A stretch of 64,000 bases of DNA from Leptospiraceae bacterium. GTDB lineage: Bacteria > Spirochaetota > Leptospiria > Turneriellales > Turneriellaceae. This document shows, one piece after another, positions 8,153 to 17,906 of the stretch. Both the position numbers and the translations under genes were made by a program. Position 1 is the first letter of the stretch. Each line of letters starts with the position of its first letter. The stretch is taken from positions 62,001 to 126,000 of the forward strand of contig JANWWS010000007.1 of assembly GCA_025055765.1 (NCBI GenBank), read 5' to 3'. The notes beneath the pieces were generated by a model. It did no database searches. It was not told the DNA's origin and saw only the letters and a program-made list of their open reading frames with translations.

Positions 8153-9250
8153 ATGACCCCACAGAAAATAAAGGTTTTCATTATTGATGACTCAGCTCTA
8201 GTAAGACAGGTAGTAACGGAGATCTTATCCGAAGATCCCACCATTGAAGTAATGGGGACAGCCTCTGATCCCATTTTTGCCCAAAAATACTTAGAAAAAG
8301 ACTGGCCTGATGTCATTATTCTTGACCTTGAGATGCCGAGGATGGATGGACTTACTTTTTTACATAAAATTATGCAGGAGCACCCGACTCCTGTGGTTAT
8401 CTGCTCCTCGCTAACTAAAGAAGGGACCTCTCATGCCATGGCGGCGCTCGAGGCAGGTGCGGTGGGAATTATCACAAAACCGGAAATAGGTCTTAAAGAT
8501 TTTTTAAGTGAGTCTAAAACCACACTTATTGATGCTGTAAAATCGGCAGCCCAAGCCAAAATAGCTCAGAAAAGGCAGATGACACCCAAGACGAAGCTCT
8601 TTGACGAAAGACCAAAATTGAGCGCCGATGCTATCTTGCCGCCACCTACACGAACCACGGCTAGCAGCCAGCAGGCAGTAGTGGCCATTGGTGCCTCAAC
8701 CGGTGGTACGGTAGCCATTGAGGATATCCTGACAAAATTACCTGCCCAATCTCCCCCTATATTAATTGTACAGCACATGCCTGCTGGTTTTACAAAAGCC
8801 TTTGCTGAGCGTCTCAATGAGCTCTGCGCCATAGAAGTCAAAGAAGCAGAAGATGGCGATCTTCTACGGTGGGGAAGGGCCCTTATTGCACCGGGAAACT
8901 TTCATTTGCTTATGGAAAAACGAGGGCAGAATTATGTAGCTGCTGTCAAAAGCGGCCCCCTCGTTAACCGCCACCGCCCCTCTGTGGATGTGCTTTTTCG
9001 CTCAGTAGCTCAAAATGCAGCGAAAAATTCGCTTGGCATTTTGCTCACCGGCATGGGGGATGATGGAGCTCAGGGTATGGTAGAGATGCATGAAAAAGGT
9101 ATGCTCTGCGTCGCCCAAGACGAAAAAAGCTCGGTTGTCTTTGGCATGCCCCGAGAAGCTATTATCAGGGGTGCCGTAGATAAGGTATTACCCCTTGACA
9201 AAATAGCTCAGGAAATCATAAATCACTTCGCAAGCCACCAAAAAAGCTAA
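8153..9250 (+). CDS. cheB: CheB protein-glutamate methylesterase
   Basis: A 365-residue two-domain response regulator. The receiver domain (1-120) has D12/D13 and the phospho-acceptor D58 (VIILDLEMPRMDG). After a linker, the methylesterase domain begins at about 175 with GASTGGT (Ser182), then QHMPAGFTKAF (H208), and LTGMGDDGA contains the third triad residue. It removes receptor methyl groups opposite CheR, and phosphorylation by CheA should activate it. Both domains are full length. Confidence 0.97.
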   Translation: MTPQKIKVFIIDDSALVRQVVTEILSEDPTIEVMGTASDPIFAQKYLEKDWPDVIILDLEMPRMDGLTFLHKIMQEHPTPVVICSSLTKEGTSHAMAALEAGAVGIITKPEIGLKDFLSESKTTLIDAVKSAAQAKIAQKRQMTPKTKLFDERPKLSADAILPPPTRTTASSQQAVVAIGASTGGTVAIEDILTKLPAQSPPILIVQHMPAGFTKAFAERLNELCAIEVKEAEDGDLLRWGRALIAPGNFHLLMEKRGQNYVAAVKSGPLVNRHRPSVDVLFRSVAQNAAKNSLGILLTGMGDDGAQGMVEMHEKGMLCVAQDEKSSVVFGMPREAIIRGAVDKVLPLDKIAQEIINHFASHQKS

Positions 9251-9252
9251 CC

Positions 9253-9750
9253 GTGTCCAATAGAAAAGATGAACAATTTCTAGCTTTTCGTCTTGGTGAG
9301 TATCTCTACGCCTTACCTATCAGTGTCGTACTGGAGATTATCCCCTCACAAGAGATTACCCCCCTACCCCTTGCCCCCAACTACCTTCTGGGGATTGTCA
9401 ACCTAAGGGGAATAGCCCTGCCCATTTTAGACCTTGCCGCTATTTTTTCAAAAAAAACCTCTACGACAAGCAAGACCCCCGCTATTATCGTCTGTGAAGT
9501 AAATCCTTTTTCGTTAGGTTTCTACGTAGATCAGGTACTTGAAGTGTTTGCTTGCTCCCAACAAGAAATACAAAAACTACCCCAACTTGAGCAAAAAACC
9601 CAGAAAAGTCATATCCAGGGCACGGTGCTCCGGGATGAAAAATTCGTCGTCATTCTAAATGCCGACCAAATTTTGGATATGGAGGAACTAAGAAAACTCA
9701 GCCATTTTTTGAGTAACTCTGCCGAAAAAAATGCCGATCTTCATAGCTAA
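9253..9750 (+). CDS. cheW: CheW chemotaxis coupling protein
   Basis: A 165-residue single CheW domain that couples receptors to CheA. The family phrases [35 protein letters not shown] and [11 protein letters not shown] are all present. The start is GTG at 9253, two bases after the cheB stop, so translation is probably coupled. The C-terminus has a short polar extension. It is followed closely by a receptor gene and lies inside the chemotaxis operon. Confidence 0.95.
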   Translation: MSNRKDEQFLAFRLGEYLYALPISVVLEIIPSQEITPLPLAPNYLLGIVNLRGIALPILDLAAIFSKKTSTTSKTPAIIVCEVNPFSLGFYVDQVLEVFACSQQEIQKLPQLEQKTQKSHIQGTVLRDEKFVVILNADQILDMEELRKLSHFLSNSAEKNADLHS

Positions 9751-9767
9751 GTAAAGGGGTGCCCCAT

Positions 9768-11435
9768 ATGCTAAAAAACCTCAAGATTAAGCATCGCTTG
9801 GCTCTACTGGCCACTCTCATGAGCCTTTTTAATGCTATCTTTATACTCTACGCTCTATATGGCATGAACGAAGCCAAGAAAGACCTCGATGACATTTATT
9901 CAAACGATCTTCTAGTCATTGTAAATATCAACTCGCTTATAAAAAATATAGCCGGAATTTATGAGCACATTCTTCTTGCCCAATTCCATGACCCTGATTC
10001 TAGGAAGTCTTTTATACATCTGGGTCATAGCGTGGATAAACACTTAGCTCAAATAGAACAAAATAAAACCGAGATGGACAGATTATTCCAAAGTATTGAC
10101 CATGGTATTGTTACCGAAGAGGGACGAAAAATCTACGAACTCGCTAAGCGCGAGTTTGAAGTGTTTGTAAGAAAGGGGATCGAGCCTGCTCTTGGACTCT
10201 ACCGCCAGGGAAACTACCAAGCCGTGGAAGCACTTCTACGCGATGATCTCATGCCCGCTTACCAAAAAGGTTTAGAGGCGCTTGAGACACTAGCTAATTT
10301 CAAACAGGTCAGGGCCGCCAAGACCCGTGAGGAGCTCCATAGTCTCTTCACAGGCCGATTAATTATAAACTTAGTAAGCTTAGCCTTGGGGGGATTTCTT
10401 ATAGTCGTGCTTGCTTTTATCTTTATTCGTAGCATTACCCGACCACTGGAGGAGGCAAGTGTTCTTTTAAAGCAGATATCGGGGGGAGATATCTCAGTAC
10501 ATGTCGAGACAAACCGTAAGGATGAGGTAGGCGATTTGCTTGAAAGTATGAAACTTATGACAGAGCAGCTAAACCAAACTATTGGCAACATTAGGGAAAA
10601 CTCTGTAAGCGTGGCAACGACCTCTCAAGAGCTCAAAGCTACTGCTCAGGCTTTAAGTAAGTCAGCTGCCGAACAAGCGGCCAGCGTCGAAGAGACAAGC
10701 TCGGCCCTTGAAGAAATGGCCGCCTCGATCGCCAAAAACAGCGAAAATGCGCGACACACCGACCAAATGGCAAGAGAAACAGCTAACGAAGCCCAAGTGG
10801 GAGGCCAGGCTGTTCAAGAAGCCTTTGAAGCTATGAAGAAAATTATGGAAAAAATCACCATTATCGATGAAATTGCTTCCCAAACGAATCTATTAGCTCT
10901 CAATGCCACCATCGAAGCGGCAAGGGCTGGAGAGCATGGCAGAGGCTTTGCTGTAGTAGCGACAGAGGTGGGCAAACTCGCAGAGACAAGTCAAGCCGCA
11001 GCTAAGGAAATCATGAGCCTTGCTCGCAGCAGTATGGAAATCTCGGAAAAAGCAGGTAAGATGCTCCAGGTTATTGTGCCCAAGATTTCCGAAACGGCTC
11101 ATTTGGTCCAGGAAATCGCAGAGTCCTCACAGCAGCAGCGAATTGGTGTGGAGCAAATAAGCCAGGCCATGGCACGCCTTGATAAACTTACCCAACAAAA
11201 TGCATCGGCTGCCGAAGAACTTTCTGCCACAGCGGAAAACCTGGCCAATCGCTCCCTTCAGCTACGCCATGCTGTCGATTTTTTCATAACCAAGGAAAAC
11301 TACGAGGCGGCTTTAGCCGAAAGAAAAGATGAAGCACCTCCAAAGGAAGTGGAAACTTCGCAAACCAAACCCTACATAAAAGTCTTCACCTCTCCAACGA
11401 AGACACTCGAGGAAAAAGACTTTGTTAAATTTTAG
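9768..11435 (+). CDS. Methyl-accepting chemotaxis protein, four-helix-bundle sensor
   Basis: A 555-residue chemoreceptor. TM1 is near the N-terminus, a periplasmic helical domain of about 150 residues resembles the 4HB_MCP type, TM2 is at about 195-220, then come HAMP and the cytoplasmic signalling domain. The hairpin tip is conserved ([33 protein letters not shown], given here only as the family tip). I choose the ATG at 9768 because AAGGGG sits about eight bases upstream; a GTG at 9759 is in frame. The end overlaps the convergent aminotransferase gene by 11 bases. Confidence 0.94.
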   Translation: MLKNLKIKHRLALLATLMSLFNAIFILYALYGMNEAKKDLDDIYSNDLLVIVNINSLIKNIAGIYEHILLAQFHDPDSRKSFIHLGHSVDKHLAQIEQNKTEMDRLFQSIDHGIVTEEGRKIYELAKREFEVFVRKGIEPALGLYRQGNYQAVEALLRDDLMPAYQKGLEALETLANFKQVRAAKTREELHSLFTGRLIINLVSLALGGFLIVVLAFIFIRSITRPLEEASVLLKQISGGDISVHVETNRKDEVGDLLESMKLMTEQLNQTIGNIRENSVSVATTSQELKATAQALSKSAAEQAASVEETSSALEEMAASIAKNSENARHTDQMARETANEAQVGGQAVQEAFEAMKKIMEKITIIDEIASQTNLLALNATIEAARAGEHGRGFAVVATEVGKLAETSQAAAKEIMSLARSSMEISEKAGKMLQVIVPKISETAHLVQEIAESSQQQRIGVEQISQAMARLDKLTQQNASAAEELSATAENLANRSLQLRHAVDFFITKENYEAALAERKDEAPPKEVETSQTKPYIKVFTSPTKTLEEKDFVKF

Positions 11436-12723
11436 AAAAAAGGCTCTTGAGTTTCCCAAGAGCCTGATCGATACTCGCTTGTCTTACCGTAAGTGGGGGC
11501 GCAAGTCTAAGCACATGCTTACCTGCCCTACCAATAACTAATCCCTCATCAAGGGCTTTTTCTACAAGTCTACGAGCTTCCAACCTTTCATTGAGAACTA
11601 TACCCTGCAATAGCCCAAGACCCCTTATGCCTACAATATGCTCCGGGAATCCCTCGCCAAGCCTTTTGAGACCTGCTGCAAGATAAATACCTTTTGACCT
11701 AACCTCATCTACTAGCTTGCGAGATTCCATAGTGCGGATGACCTCATAGGCCACAGCACATGCTAGGTGATTTCCTCCAAAGGTGCTACCGTGCATACCT
11801 TCGGCAAGCACATCACAGTATTTTTCCGCGACAAGCACAGCACCTAGGGGAAATCCACCCCCTAAGCCCTTTGCCATAGTTAAAATATCAGGTAGGATAC
11901 CTAACTGCTGGTAAACAAAATAGCTTCCACAACGTCCCATGCCGGTTTGGATTTCATCAAAACACAAAAGGGCTGAGTGCTTGTCACAGATATCTCTTGC
12001 CTTTTGAATAAATTCTTTTTCTAATGGCAAAACTCCCCCCTCGCCTTGAATGGGCTCCAAGATAATACCACATAGCTCTGGGCCTGCTTTCTCCTCCAAT
12101 TCTTGGGTGTTGTTGGGCGTAACGTACTCAACTCCTGGCAAGAGAGGACCAAAGCCACCATGGATCTTTTCTTGTCCTGTAACACTCATGGAACCAAAGG
12201 TTCTGCCATGGAAACTATTTAAAAGAGAAATGATTTTAAACTTGTGCTTATCTTTCTTTTGGCCATAGGCTCTCATGATCTTCAAAGCCGCTTCATTTGC
12301 TTCCGTCCCAGAATTGCAAAAGAAGACCTTTCCTGGAAAATTAATTTCAACAAGGGCACGCGCTAGTAAGACTTGTTGTTGGCTATAAAAAAGATTAGAG
12401 GTATGCCACAGCATATCAGCCTGGCGAGTAAGGCTCTCAATGAGGTCGGCAGGGGCATGACCCAACGATGTAACAGCAATACCCCCCAAAAAATCTAAAT
12501 ATTCTCGTCCTTCGCTGTCGTAGAGAAATTCCCCAGAACCATAGACAAAAGAGACAGGGAGCCGGCTATAGGTCGGTAAAATGTACTTTTCATCTAAACT
12601 GCGAATTTCCTCGAAGGAGAGTTGACCATGGGGGTGGTATCTGAGCTCTTCTTTTTGACCTGGTTGATCTTGCGAGAGTTTTCCATAAAGGTTTTCCAAA
12701 AACTCGCCTTTTTCTCTTTTCAT
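11425..12723 (-). CDS. argD: Class III PLP aminotransferase, acetylornithine/ornithine type
   Basis: A fold-type I PLP aminotransferase of about 432 residues. Visible motifs are [48 protein letters not shown] (the PLP Asp) and [14 protein letters not shown] with the Schiff-base Lys, plus STFGGN. This set is typical of acetylornithine aminotransferase (arginine synthesis), but ornithine or 4-aminobutyrate transaminases are similar and no arg genes are adjacent. I prefer the ATG at 12723 (GGAAG upstream); ATG 12762 is possible. Before the core there is an unusual charged N-terminal extension of about 35 residues. Confidence 0.85.
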   Translation of the reverse strand: MKREKGEFLENLYGKLSQDQPGQKEELRYHPHGQLSFEEIRSLDEKYILPTYSRLPVSFVYGSGEFLYDSEGREYLDFLGGIAVTSLGHAPADLIESLTRQADMLWHTSNLFYSQQQVLLARALVEINFPGKVFFCNSGTEANEAALKIMRAYGQKKDKHKFKIISLLNSFHGRTFGSMSVTGQEKIHGGFGPLLPGVEYVTPNNTQELEEKAGPELCGIILEPIQGEGGVLPLEKEFIQKARDICDKHSALLCFDEIQTGMGRCGSYFVYQQLGILPDILTMAKGLGGGFPLGAVLVAEKYCDVLAEGMHGSTFGGNHLACAVAYEVIRTMESRKLVDEVRSKGIYLAAGLKRLGEGFPEHIVGIRGLGLLQGIVLNERLEARRLVEKALDEGLVIGRAGKHVLRLAPPLTVRQASIDQALGKLKSLFSKI

Positions 12724-12828
12724 TGGCTCTTCCTCATGCATATAACGTGCTTTTCGTCTCATTCTACACTGAAAAGAATTTTGCAGTGGAAAATGCTTGC
12801 CCTCTAAATACCAAGGCCAACATGAGCT

Positions 12829-13422
12829 ATGGATGTCTCTGTCGACAAATTAGTGGAAAAACTCTACGAAGAGGGGGTTCGTCGCGCCCAGGATGAAGCG
12901 CGTGAAATTTTACAACAAGCAGAACAAAAGGCCCAGCAAATAATGGAAGAAGCCAAACGTGAATCTATGCAAATCCGGCAGGAGGCAGAAAAAAAAGCAA
13001 AAAGAATTTATGAAGAGCTGCAGGGTGAGTTAAAGATGGCCATTCATACAGCCATAGCAGAACTACGGGAAAAGTTGCGCTATGAGATCTTGCGCCAAAG
13101 TGTCGAAGAGCCCGTTAGGCAAGATATGCTTAAAGATAGAGAATTCCTAAAAAAGGCCATCTTAATTGTTCTTGAAAAAGTAGAAGGAGACTTTGAGCTA
13201 AGAGTACCAGAAGATTTAGCAGAAGATTTAAGAAACTACTTTAAATCAGATATTGGCAAGATTTTTCAAAAAATGGAAATTAAAGTTGAGGGCCAAAGCA
13301 AGGGCTTCACTATTGAAGCCAAAGAGAGGGGTTATGCACTTGAATTTAGTGACGACACTTTAATTGCTTTTTTTGCCAAATATTTAAAAGAAGCCTCGGC
13401 TTCTTATTTAAAGTACCCATAG
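12829..13422 (+). CDS. ntpE: V-type ATPase subunit E (peripheral stalk)
   Basis: A 197-residue protein. Its N-terminal half is a long Glu/Lys/Arg/Gln-rich coiled coil (QQAEQKAQQIMEEAKRESMQ) and its C-terminal half is a mixed globular domain, the architecture of V/A-ATPase subunit E. It forms the outer stalk that holds the A/B hexamer. It opens the operon E-DUF2764-A-B-D-I-K, and its stop overlaps the next start (TAGTG). No separate subunit G/H gene is visible, so E may work with a partner encoded elsewhere. Confidence 0.88.
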   Translation: MDVSVDKLVEKLYEEGVRRAQDEAREILQQAEQKAQQIMEEAKRESMQIRQEAEKKAKRIYEELQGELKMAIHTAIAELREKLRYEILRQSVEEPVRQDMLKDREFLKKAILIVLEKVEGDFELRVPEDLAEDLRNYFKSDIGKIFQKMEIKVEGQSKGFTIEAKERGYALEFSDDTLIAFFAKYLKEASASYLKYP

Positions 13423-14240
13423 TGGCACGTTACATTTACCTTATCTCAGGGCTACCCGAGATATCTACAGAATCAGCTCGGCTTTTGCCCAAACTTTTAG
13501 AGGAATGGGAAGAAGAACTCAAAAAAGAAGATCTTGAAGATCTGCGCTTTCTTATTTTTCGCAACGACAATAAAAATCTCTTAAAGTTTTTGCGGGCAAA
13601 AGATGGAATTTCTCTTTTAGATCGCGTATCTATGCATGAGCCATGTGTCTTTAGCTTTGTAGAAATCGAAAACATCTACATTGAGGAATACGACGGTGAA
13701 AAGAAAGTACCTGAATATTGGCTTTTCTTTCTTGAAGAAGAAAAAAAGAAAAAGCTTAGCTTGCAGGAACGGGAAAGACTTCTTGTAGAGCTTTATTATG
13801 AGGCAGGTATATCTCATAGAAATCCTCTTGTGCGAAAAATCTTTCTTTTTAAAAGGGACATGAAAAACCTCTTGCTTGCCATAAATGCCTACCGGCACAA
13901 TCTCAGGCTTGAGAATATCGTAGTTGGCAACTATGATCTACCCGAAATTTTGCTTCGCTCCCAAGAGTCGTACAAGGGACTTGCCAAGGACTTTCCTTTC
14001 CTTTCACTATGGGAGAAACTATTGGATGAAAAACGACTTGTTGAGTTAGAACAGGAAATTGACCTGGTGCTTGTAGAATATATCGACTCCGTGCGCAACC
14101 CAGATAACTTCTCCTTTGATTATCTCATACGCTACTACATTGATTTGGCACAGCGATACCGGTGGCTTGAACTTTCGCCTCGTGTAGGCAAAATAGCTCT
14201 TGAGGAGCTAACAGAGCACATCTTGCAAAAAGCTTTATGA
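13422..14240 (+). CDS. DUF2764 protein of the V-ATPase operon
   Basis: A 272-residue, mostly helical, acidic and lysine-rich protein with no signal peptide or membrane segment. Its N-terminus (RYIYLISGLPEI) and a position between subunits E and A match the DUF2764 family, which in my knowledge accompanies V-ATPases of Bacteroidetes and spirochaetes. Subunit C (the d-type rotor-to-ring adaptor) is otherwise missing here, so this protein may take its place. That is inference. It starts with GTG overlapping the subunit E stop and ends overlapping subunit A (ATGA). Confidence 0.8.
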   Translation: MARYIYLISGLPEISTESARLLPKLLEEWEEELKKEDLEDLRFLIFRNDNKNLLKFLRAKDGISLLDRVSMHEPCVFSFVEIENIYIEEYDGEKKVPEYWLFFLEEEKKKKLSLQERERLLVELYYEAGISHRNPLVRKIFLFKRDMKNLLLAINAYRHNLRLENIVVGNYDLPEILLRSQESYKGLAKDFPFLSLWEKLLDEKRLVELEQEIDLVLVEYIDSVRNPDNFSFDYLIRYYIDLAQRYRWLELSPRVGKIALEELTEHILQKAL

Positions 14241-16015
14241 ACATGTACGAAAGCCAAACAACAGGACGGCTCAGCGCGATTATAAGTAACCTAGTAAATA
14301 TTGAACTAGAAGGTCCTGCACGCCAAAACGAAATATGTTTTATTGAACATGAGGGTCATAGACTCATGGCAGAAGTTATTCGCATAACGGGAAATGTCGC
14401 CCAAGCCCAAGTTTTTGATTCCACACGGGGACTTAAAATAAATACTCCCGTTGTCTTTACAGGTCATATGTTAGAGGCCACCCTAGGCCCTGGCCTATTA
14501 TCAAAAAAATACGATGGCCTTCAAAACGACCTGGAAAAACTACCCGGGCTTTTTCTAGAAAGAGGGACCCACTCATCTCCTTTAGATGAAGACAAAGAAT
14601 ATAACTTCATCCCCCTCGCCAAAGAAGGGGACGTAGTAAGCGCAGGTGATTGGTTAGGTGAGGTTCAGGAAGGATGGATCCCTCATAAGATTATGGTGCC
14701 CTTGACCTTCAAGGGGCAATTCCGTGTTGGGTTTATATCTCCTTCCGCGGTTTTGCGCATTAACGACACGGTAGCGATACTCTTAGACCAGGAAGGCCAA
14801 GAGCATAAGGTTACCATGGTACAACGCTGGCCTGTTAAGAAAGCTTTTTTAGGATATCGAGAAAAAATCCGACCTGATACCATTTTAGAGACAGGAGTAA
14901 GAGCCATAGACACTTTAAATCCCCTACCCGAGGGGGGGACCGGCTTTATCCCTGGTCCCTTTGGCTGTGGCAAGACAGTGTTACAGCACGCCATTAGCAA
15001 GAACGCCAATGCCGATCTTATTGTCCTTGTCGCTTGCGGAGAAAGAGCCAATGAGGTAGTAGAAATTTTTAAGACCTTTCCAGAGCTAGAAGACACGCGA
15101 ACAGGTAGAAAACTCATTGAGCGAACCACCATTGTTTGCAATACCTCGAATATGCCGGTAGCAGCCCGGGAAGCATCGGTTTATACTGGGATGACCATTG
15201 CCGAATATTATCGCTCTATGGGCTTAAAGGTACTCTTACTTGCCGATTCCACCTCCCGGTGGGCACAGGCACTTCGCGAAATGTCGAACCGCCTCGAAGA
15301 GCTTCCTGGGCCTGATGCCTTTCCGATGGATCTTACTGCCACTATTACGGCTTTCTATGCAAGAGCAGGGAAAGTTATTTTAAAAAATGGCAGAACCGGC
15401 TCTGTCACTTTTCTAGGCACCGTATCCCCAGCTGGTGGCAATTTAAAAGAGCCGGTAACCGAAAGCACCCGCAAGGCAGCTCGCTGTTTTTATGCCCTTT
15501 CTCAAAAACGAGCTGATAGTAAAAGATATCCCGCCATTGATCCCTTAGACTCCTATTCCAAGTATTTAGAGTATGGCGAATTTAGAGAAAAACTCAACGA
15601 CATTATGGCTCCCGGCTGGGCAGAACTTGTGGAAGAAGCAAGGGATATTTTGCGCCAAAGTAGTGAAGCCAGAGAGCAAATTTCTATATTAGGAGATGAC
15701 TCGGTACCCGTAGACTATCATGAAATCTTCTGGAAGGGCGAGCTTATTGATTTTGTTATTTTGCAGCAAGACGCTTTTGATAAAATTGATGCGAACACCC
15801 CTCTGGCACGCCAAGTCTATATGCTACGCTTGGTACTTGAGATTTGTCGCCAAAATTTCCCCTTTAGCCATTTTGAGGATGTAAGCTCCTTCTTTAAAAA
15901 GCTTATACATCTTTTAAAGCAAATGAATTATTCTGCTTTTGCCTCCGAGACTTTTCAACGCTATGAAAAAGAAGTAAGAGAACTAATTGACGAGGCCACC
16001 AAGGGAAGGGGGTGA
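14237..16015 (+). CDS. ntpA: V-type ATPase catalytic subunit A
   Basis: A 592-residue catalytic subunit. The P-loop GPFGCGKT is at about 240-247, followed by ACGERANEVVE, a Walker B region (LLLADSTSRWAQALRE) and SPAGGN. The large non-homologous insert that separates A from F-type beta subunits lies before the P-loop (about 110-190). It hydrolyses or makes ATP in the A3B3 head in the cytoplasm. It overlaps DUF2764 upstream and subunit B downstream, which supports a single coupled operon. Confidence 0.97.
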   Translation: MNMYESQTTGRLSAIISNLVNIELEGPARQNEICFIEHEGHRLMAEVIRITGNVAQAQVFDSTRGLKINTPVVFTGHMLEATLGPGLLSKKYDGLQNDLEKLPGLFLERGTHSSPLDEDKEYNFIPLAKEGDVVSAGDWLGEVQEGWIPHKIMVPLTFKGQFRVGFISPSAVLRINDTVAILLDQEGQEHKVTMVQRWPVKKAFLGYREKIRPDTILETGVRAIDTLNPLPEGGTGFIPGPFGCGKTVLQHAISKNANADLIVLVACGERANEVVEIFKTFPELEDTRTGRKLIERTTIVCNTSNMPVAAREASVYTGMTIAEYYRSMGLKVLLLADSTSRWAQALREMSNRLEELPGPDAFPMDLTATITAFYARAGKVILKNGRTGSVTFLGTVSPAGGNLKEPVTESTRKAARCFYALSQKRADSKRYPAIDPLDSYSKYLEYGEFREKLNDIMAPGWAELVEEARDILRQSSEAREQISILGDDSVPVDYHEIFWKGELIDFVILQQDAFDKIDANTPLARQVYMLRLVLEICRQNFPFSHFEDVSSFFKKLIHLLKQMNYSAFASETFQRYEKEVRELIDEATKGRG

Positions 16016-17331
16016 AGGTGCAAAAGGTCTATACTCGGCTAACCAAAATTACTAAAGCCACAGTAAGCCTCTTGGCTGAGGGAGTTAGCTATGAGGAACT
16101 TGCCATTATTGATGGCCGCCTAGCCCAGGTAATTAAGATTGTGGGACAAGAGGTTAGCCTACAGGTCTTTTCTGGCACGGAAGGGCTCAGCACAAAGGCA
16201 CGTGTTTTCTTCTTAGGCCATCCTCCACGTCTTAAGGTAAGCGAGGAGCTGGCTGGTCGCTATTTTAATGCTTATGGTGAACCCCTTGATGGCAAACCGC
16301 CTGTAGAGGGAGATTACGTAGAACTCGGTGGACCGACCATCAATCCCGCTCGGCGCAGCCAACCCTCGGAGCTTATTGCTACAGGAATTGCTGGCATCGA
16401 TCTCAACAATACCCTAGTAACAGGGCAGAAAATTCCCTTTTTTGCAAACCCAGATGAGCCTTACAACCAGGTGATGGCCACGGTAGCCCTAAGGGCCCAA
16501 TCTGATAAGATCATTTTAGGGGGGATGGGACTTTCGCACGATGACTACCTTTACTATAAAAAGGTTTTTCAACATGCAGGGGCAGAACATCGCATCGTGG
16601 TTTTCTTAAATACTACAGAGGATCCTCCCGTGGAGCGGCTCTTAATTCCTGATATGTGTCTCAGCGCTGCCGAGTACTTTGCTGTAAAAAAGCACGAGAA
16701 AGTATTAGTGCTTTTAACTGACATGACCCTCTATGCTGATGCCCTTGCCATTGTCTCCAGTAAAATGGAACAAATACCATCTAAAGACTCGATGCCAGGA
16801 TCACTTTACAGTGACCTTGCCCGCATTTATGAAAGAGCTGTGCAACTGCCCACAGGAGGTTCTATAACTATTATTGCGGTAACCACACTTAATGACGGGG
16901 ATATCACCCATGCCATTCCTGATAATACGGGCTACATCACCGAGGGACAGCTTTTTTTACGCCGTGACACCACCGTGGGTAAGGTTATTGTAGATCCATT
17001 TCGCTCTCTTTCCCGCCTCAAACAAATTGTTATTGGCAAGAAAACACGGGAAGATCACCCCCAGGTTATGAATGCCCTTGTAAGACTCTTTGCTGATGCC
17101 GCCAATGCCAAAACAAAGCTGGAAAATGGTTTTGAGCTGACTCGCTACGACCGTAGAGCCCTTGAATTTGCTCGAGAGTATTCCCGGGAGCTTTTAGCTA
17201 TTGATGTCAACTTGAATATTGAAGCCATGCTTAACAAAGGGTGGGAACTTATGGCAAAATATTTCGACAAATCCGAAACAGGCATTAGGCAGGATCTCAT
17301 TGATAAATATTGGCCCGTAAAATCTCCATGA
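16012..17331 (+). CDS. ntpB: V-type ATPase non-catalytic subunit B
   Basis: A 439-residue non-catalytic nucleotide-binding subunit that alternates with A in the head. The expected phrases are present: YFNAYGEPLDG, GIAGIDLNNTLVTGQKIP, and a degenerate P-loop region without GKT, as usual for B. LLTDMTLYADALAIVSSKMEQIP and GSITIIAVTTLNDGDITHAIPDNTGYI-type stretches follow. The start is GTG at 16012, inside the end of subunit A. The stop TGA overlaps the ATG of subunit D. Confidence 0.97.
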   Translation: MKVQKVYTRLTKITKATVSLLAEGVSYEELAIIDGRLAQVIKIVGQEVSLQVFSGTEGLSTKARVFFLGHPPRLKVSEELAGRYFNAYGEPLDGKPPVEGDYVELGGPTINPARRSQPSELIATGIAGIDLNNTLVTGQKIPFFANPDEPYNQVMATVALRAQSDKIILGGMGLSHDDYLYYKKVFQHAGAEHRIVVFLNTTEDPPVERLLIPDMCLSAAEYFAVKKHEKVLVLLTDMTLYADALAIVSSKMEQIPSKDSMPGSLYSDLARIYERAVQLPTGGSITIIAVTTLNDGDITHAIPDNTGYITEGQLFLRRDTTVGKVIVDPFRSLSRLKQIVIGKKTREDHPQVMNALVRLFADAANAKTKLENGFELTRYDRRALEFAREYSRELLAIDVNLNIEAMLNKGWELMAKYFDKSETGIRQDLIDKYWPVKSP

Positions 17332-17906
17332 AATACCAATTTAACAAGATATCTCTCCAAAAACTGGAAAAGGACCTAGAAATACGTCTAAGAGCTCTAC
17401 CAACATTAAAAGCAAAAGAAACTGCCCTACGCCAAGAGGTAAAAAAAGCCCAACAAAGGCTAAGCGAAATTGAAAATGAACTTGCCATGCTCAATAAAAC
17501 TATGGAGCAATTTTTAAGTCTGTGGGCCGAGTATCCAGATCTCTTGAGTATCTCCCATGTAGCGTTAATAGAAAAAAACATTGCCGGCATAAAGATATTT
17601 CAGGTAAGTCATGTTGAATTTCAAATTGTGCGCGCAGGACTTTTTCACCAAAGGGCCTGGGTGGTCGAAGGCACCGAACTCCTAAAAAAAAGGCTAAAAC
17701 TTGTCTTAGAAAGCAGGGTTTGGAAAAAAAATCTCGAATTACTCACACAAGCCCGTAGAAAGACAACTCAAAAAGTAAATCTCTACGAAAAAGTGCAGAT
17801 CCCCGAGTTTCAAAATGCCATTAGGCGCATAAAGGGCTTTTTAGAAGATGTGGAAAACCTCTCCCGTGCCTCGCAAAAAATCATCAAAAAAAGGAGACCC
17901 GCATGA
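17328..17906 (+). CDS. ntpD: V-type ATPase subunit D (central stalk)
   Basis: A subunit of about 192 residues formed almost entirely of two long amphipathic helices that make the rotating shaft through the A/B head (N-terminal KYQFNKISLQKLEKDLEIR, C-terminal NAIRRIKGFLEDVENLSRASQKI). I use the ATG at 17328, which overlaps the subunit B stop as ATGA; a TTG at 17310 is in frame but would overlap B further. The stop overlaps subunit I. No subunit F, the usual small partner of D, is encoded in the cluster. Confidence 0.92.
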   Translation: MKYQFNKISLQKLEKDLEIRLRALPTLKAKETALRQEVKKAQQRLSEIENELAMLNKTMEQFLSLWAEYPDLLSISHVALIEKNIAGIKIFQVSHVEFQIVRAGLFHQRAWVVEGTELLKKRLKLVLESRVWKKNLELLTQARRKTTQKVNLYEKVQIPEFQNAIRRIKGFLEDVENLSRASQKIIKKRRPA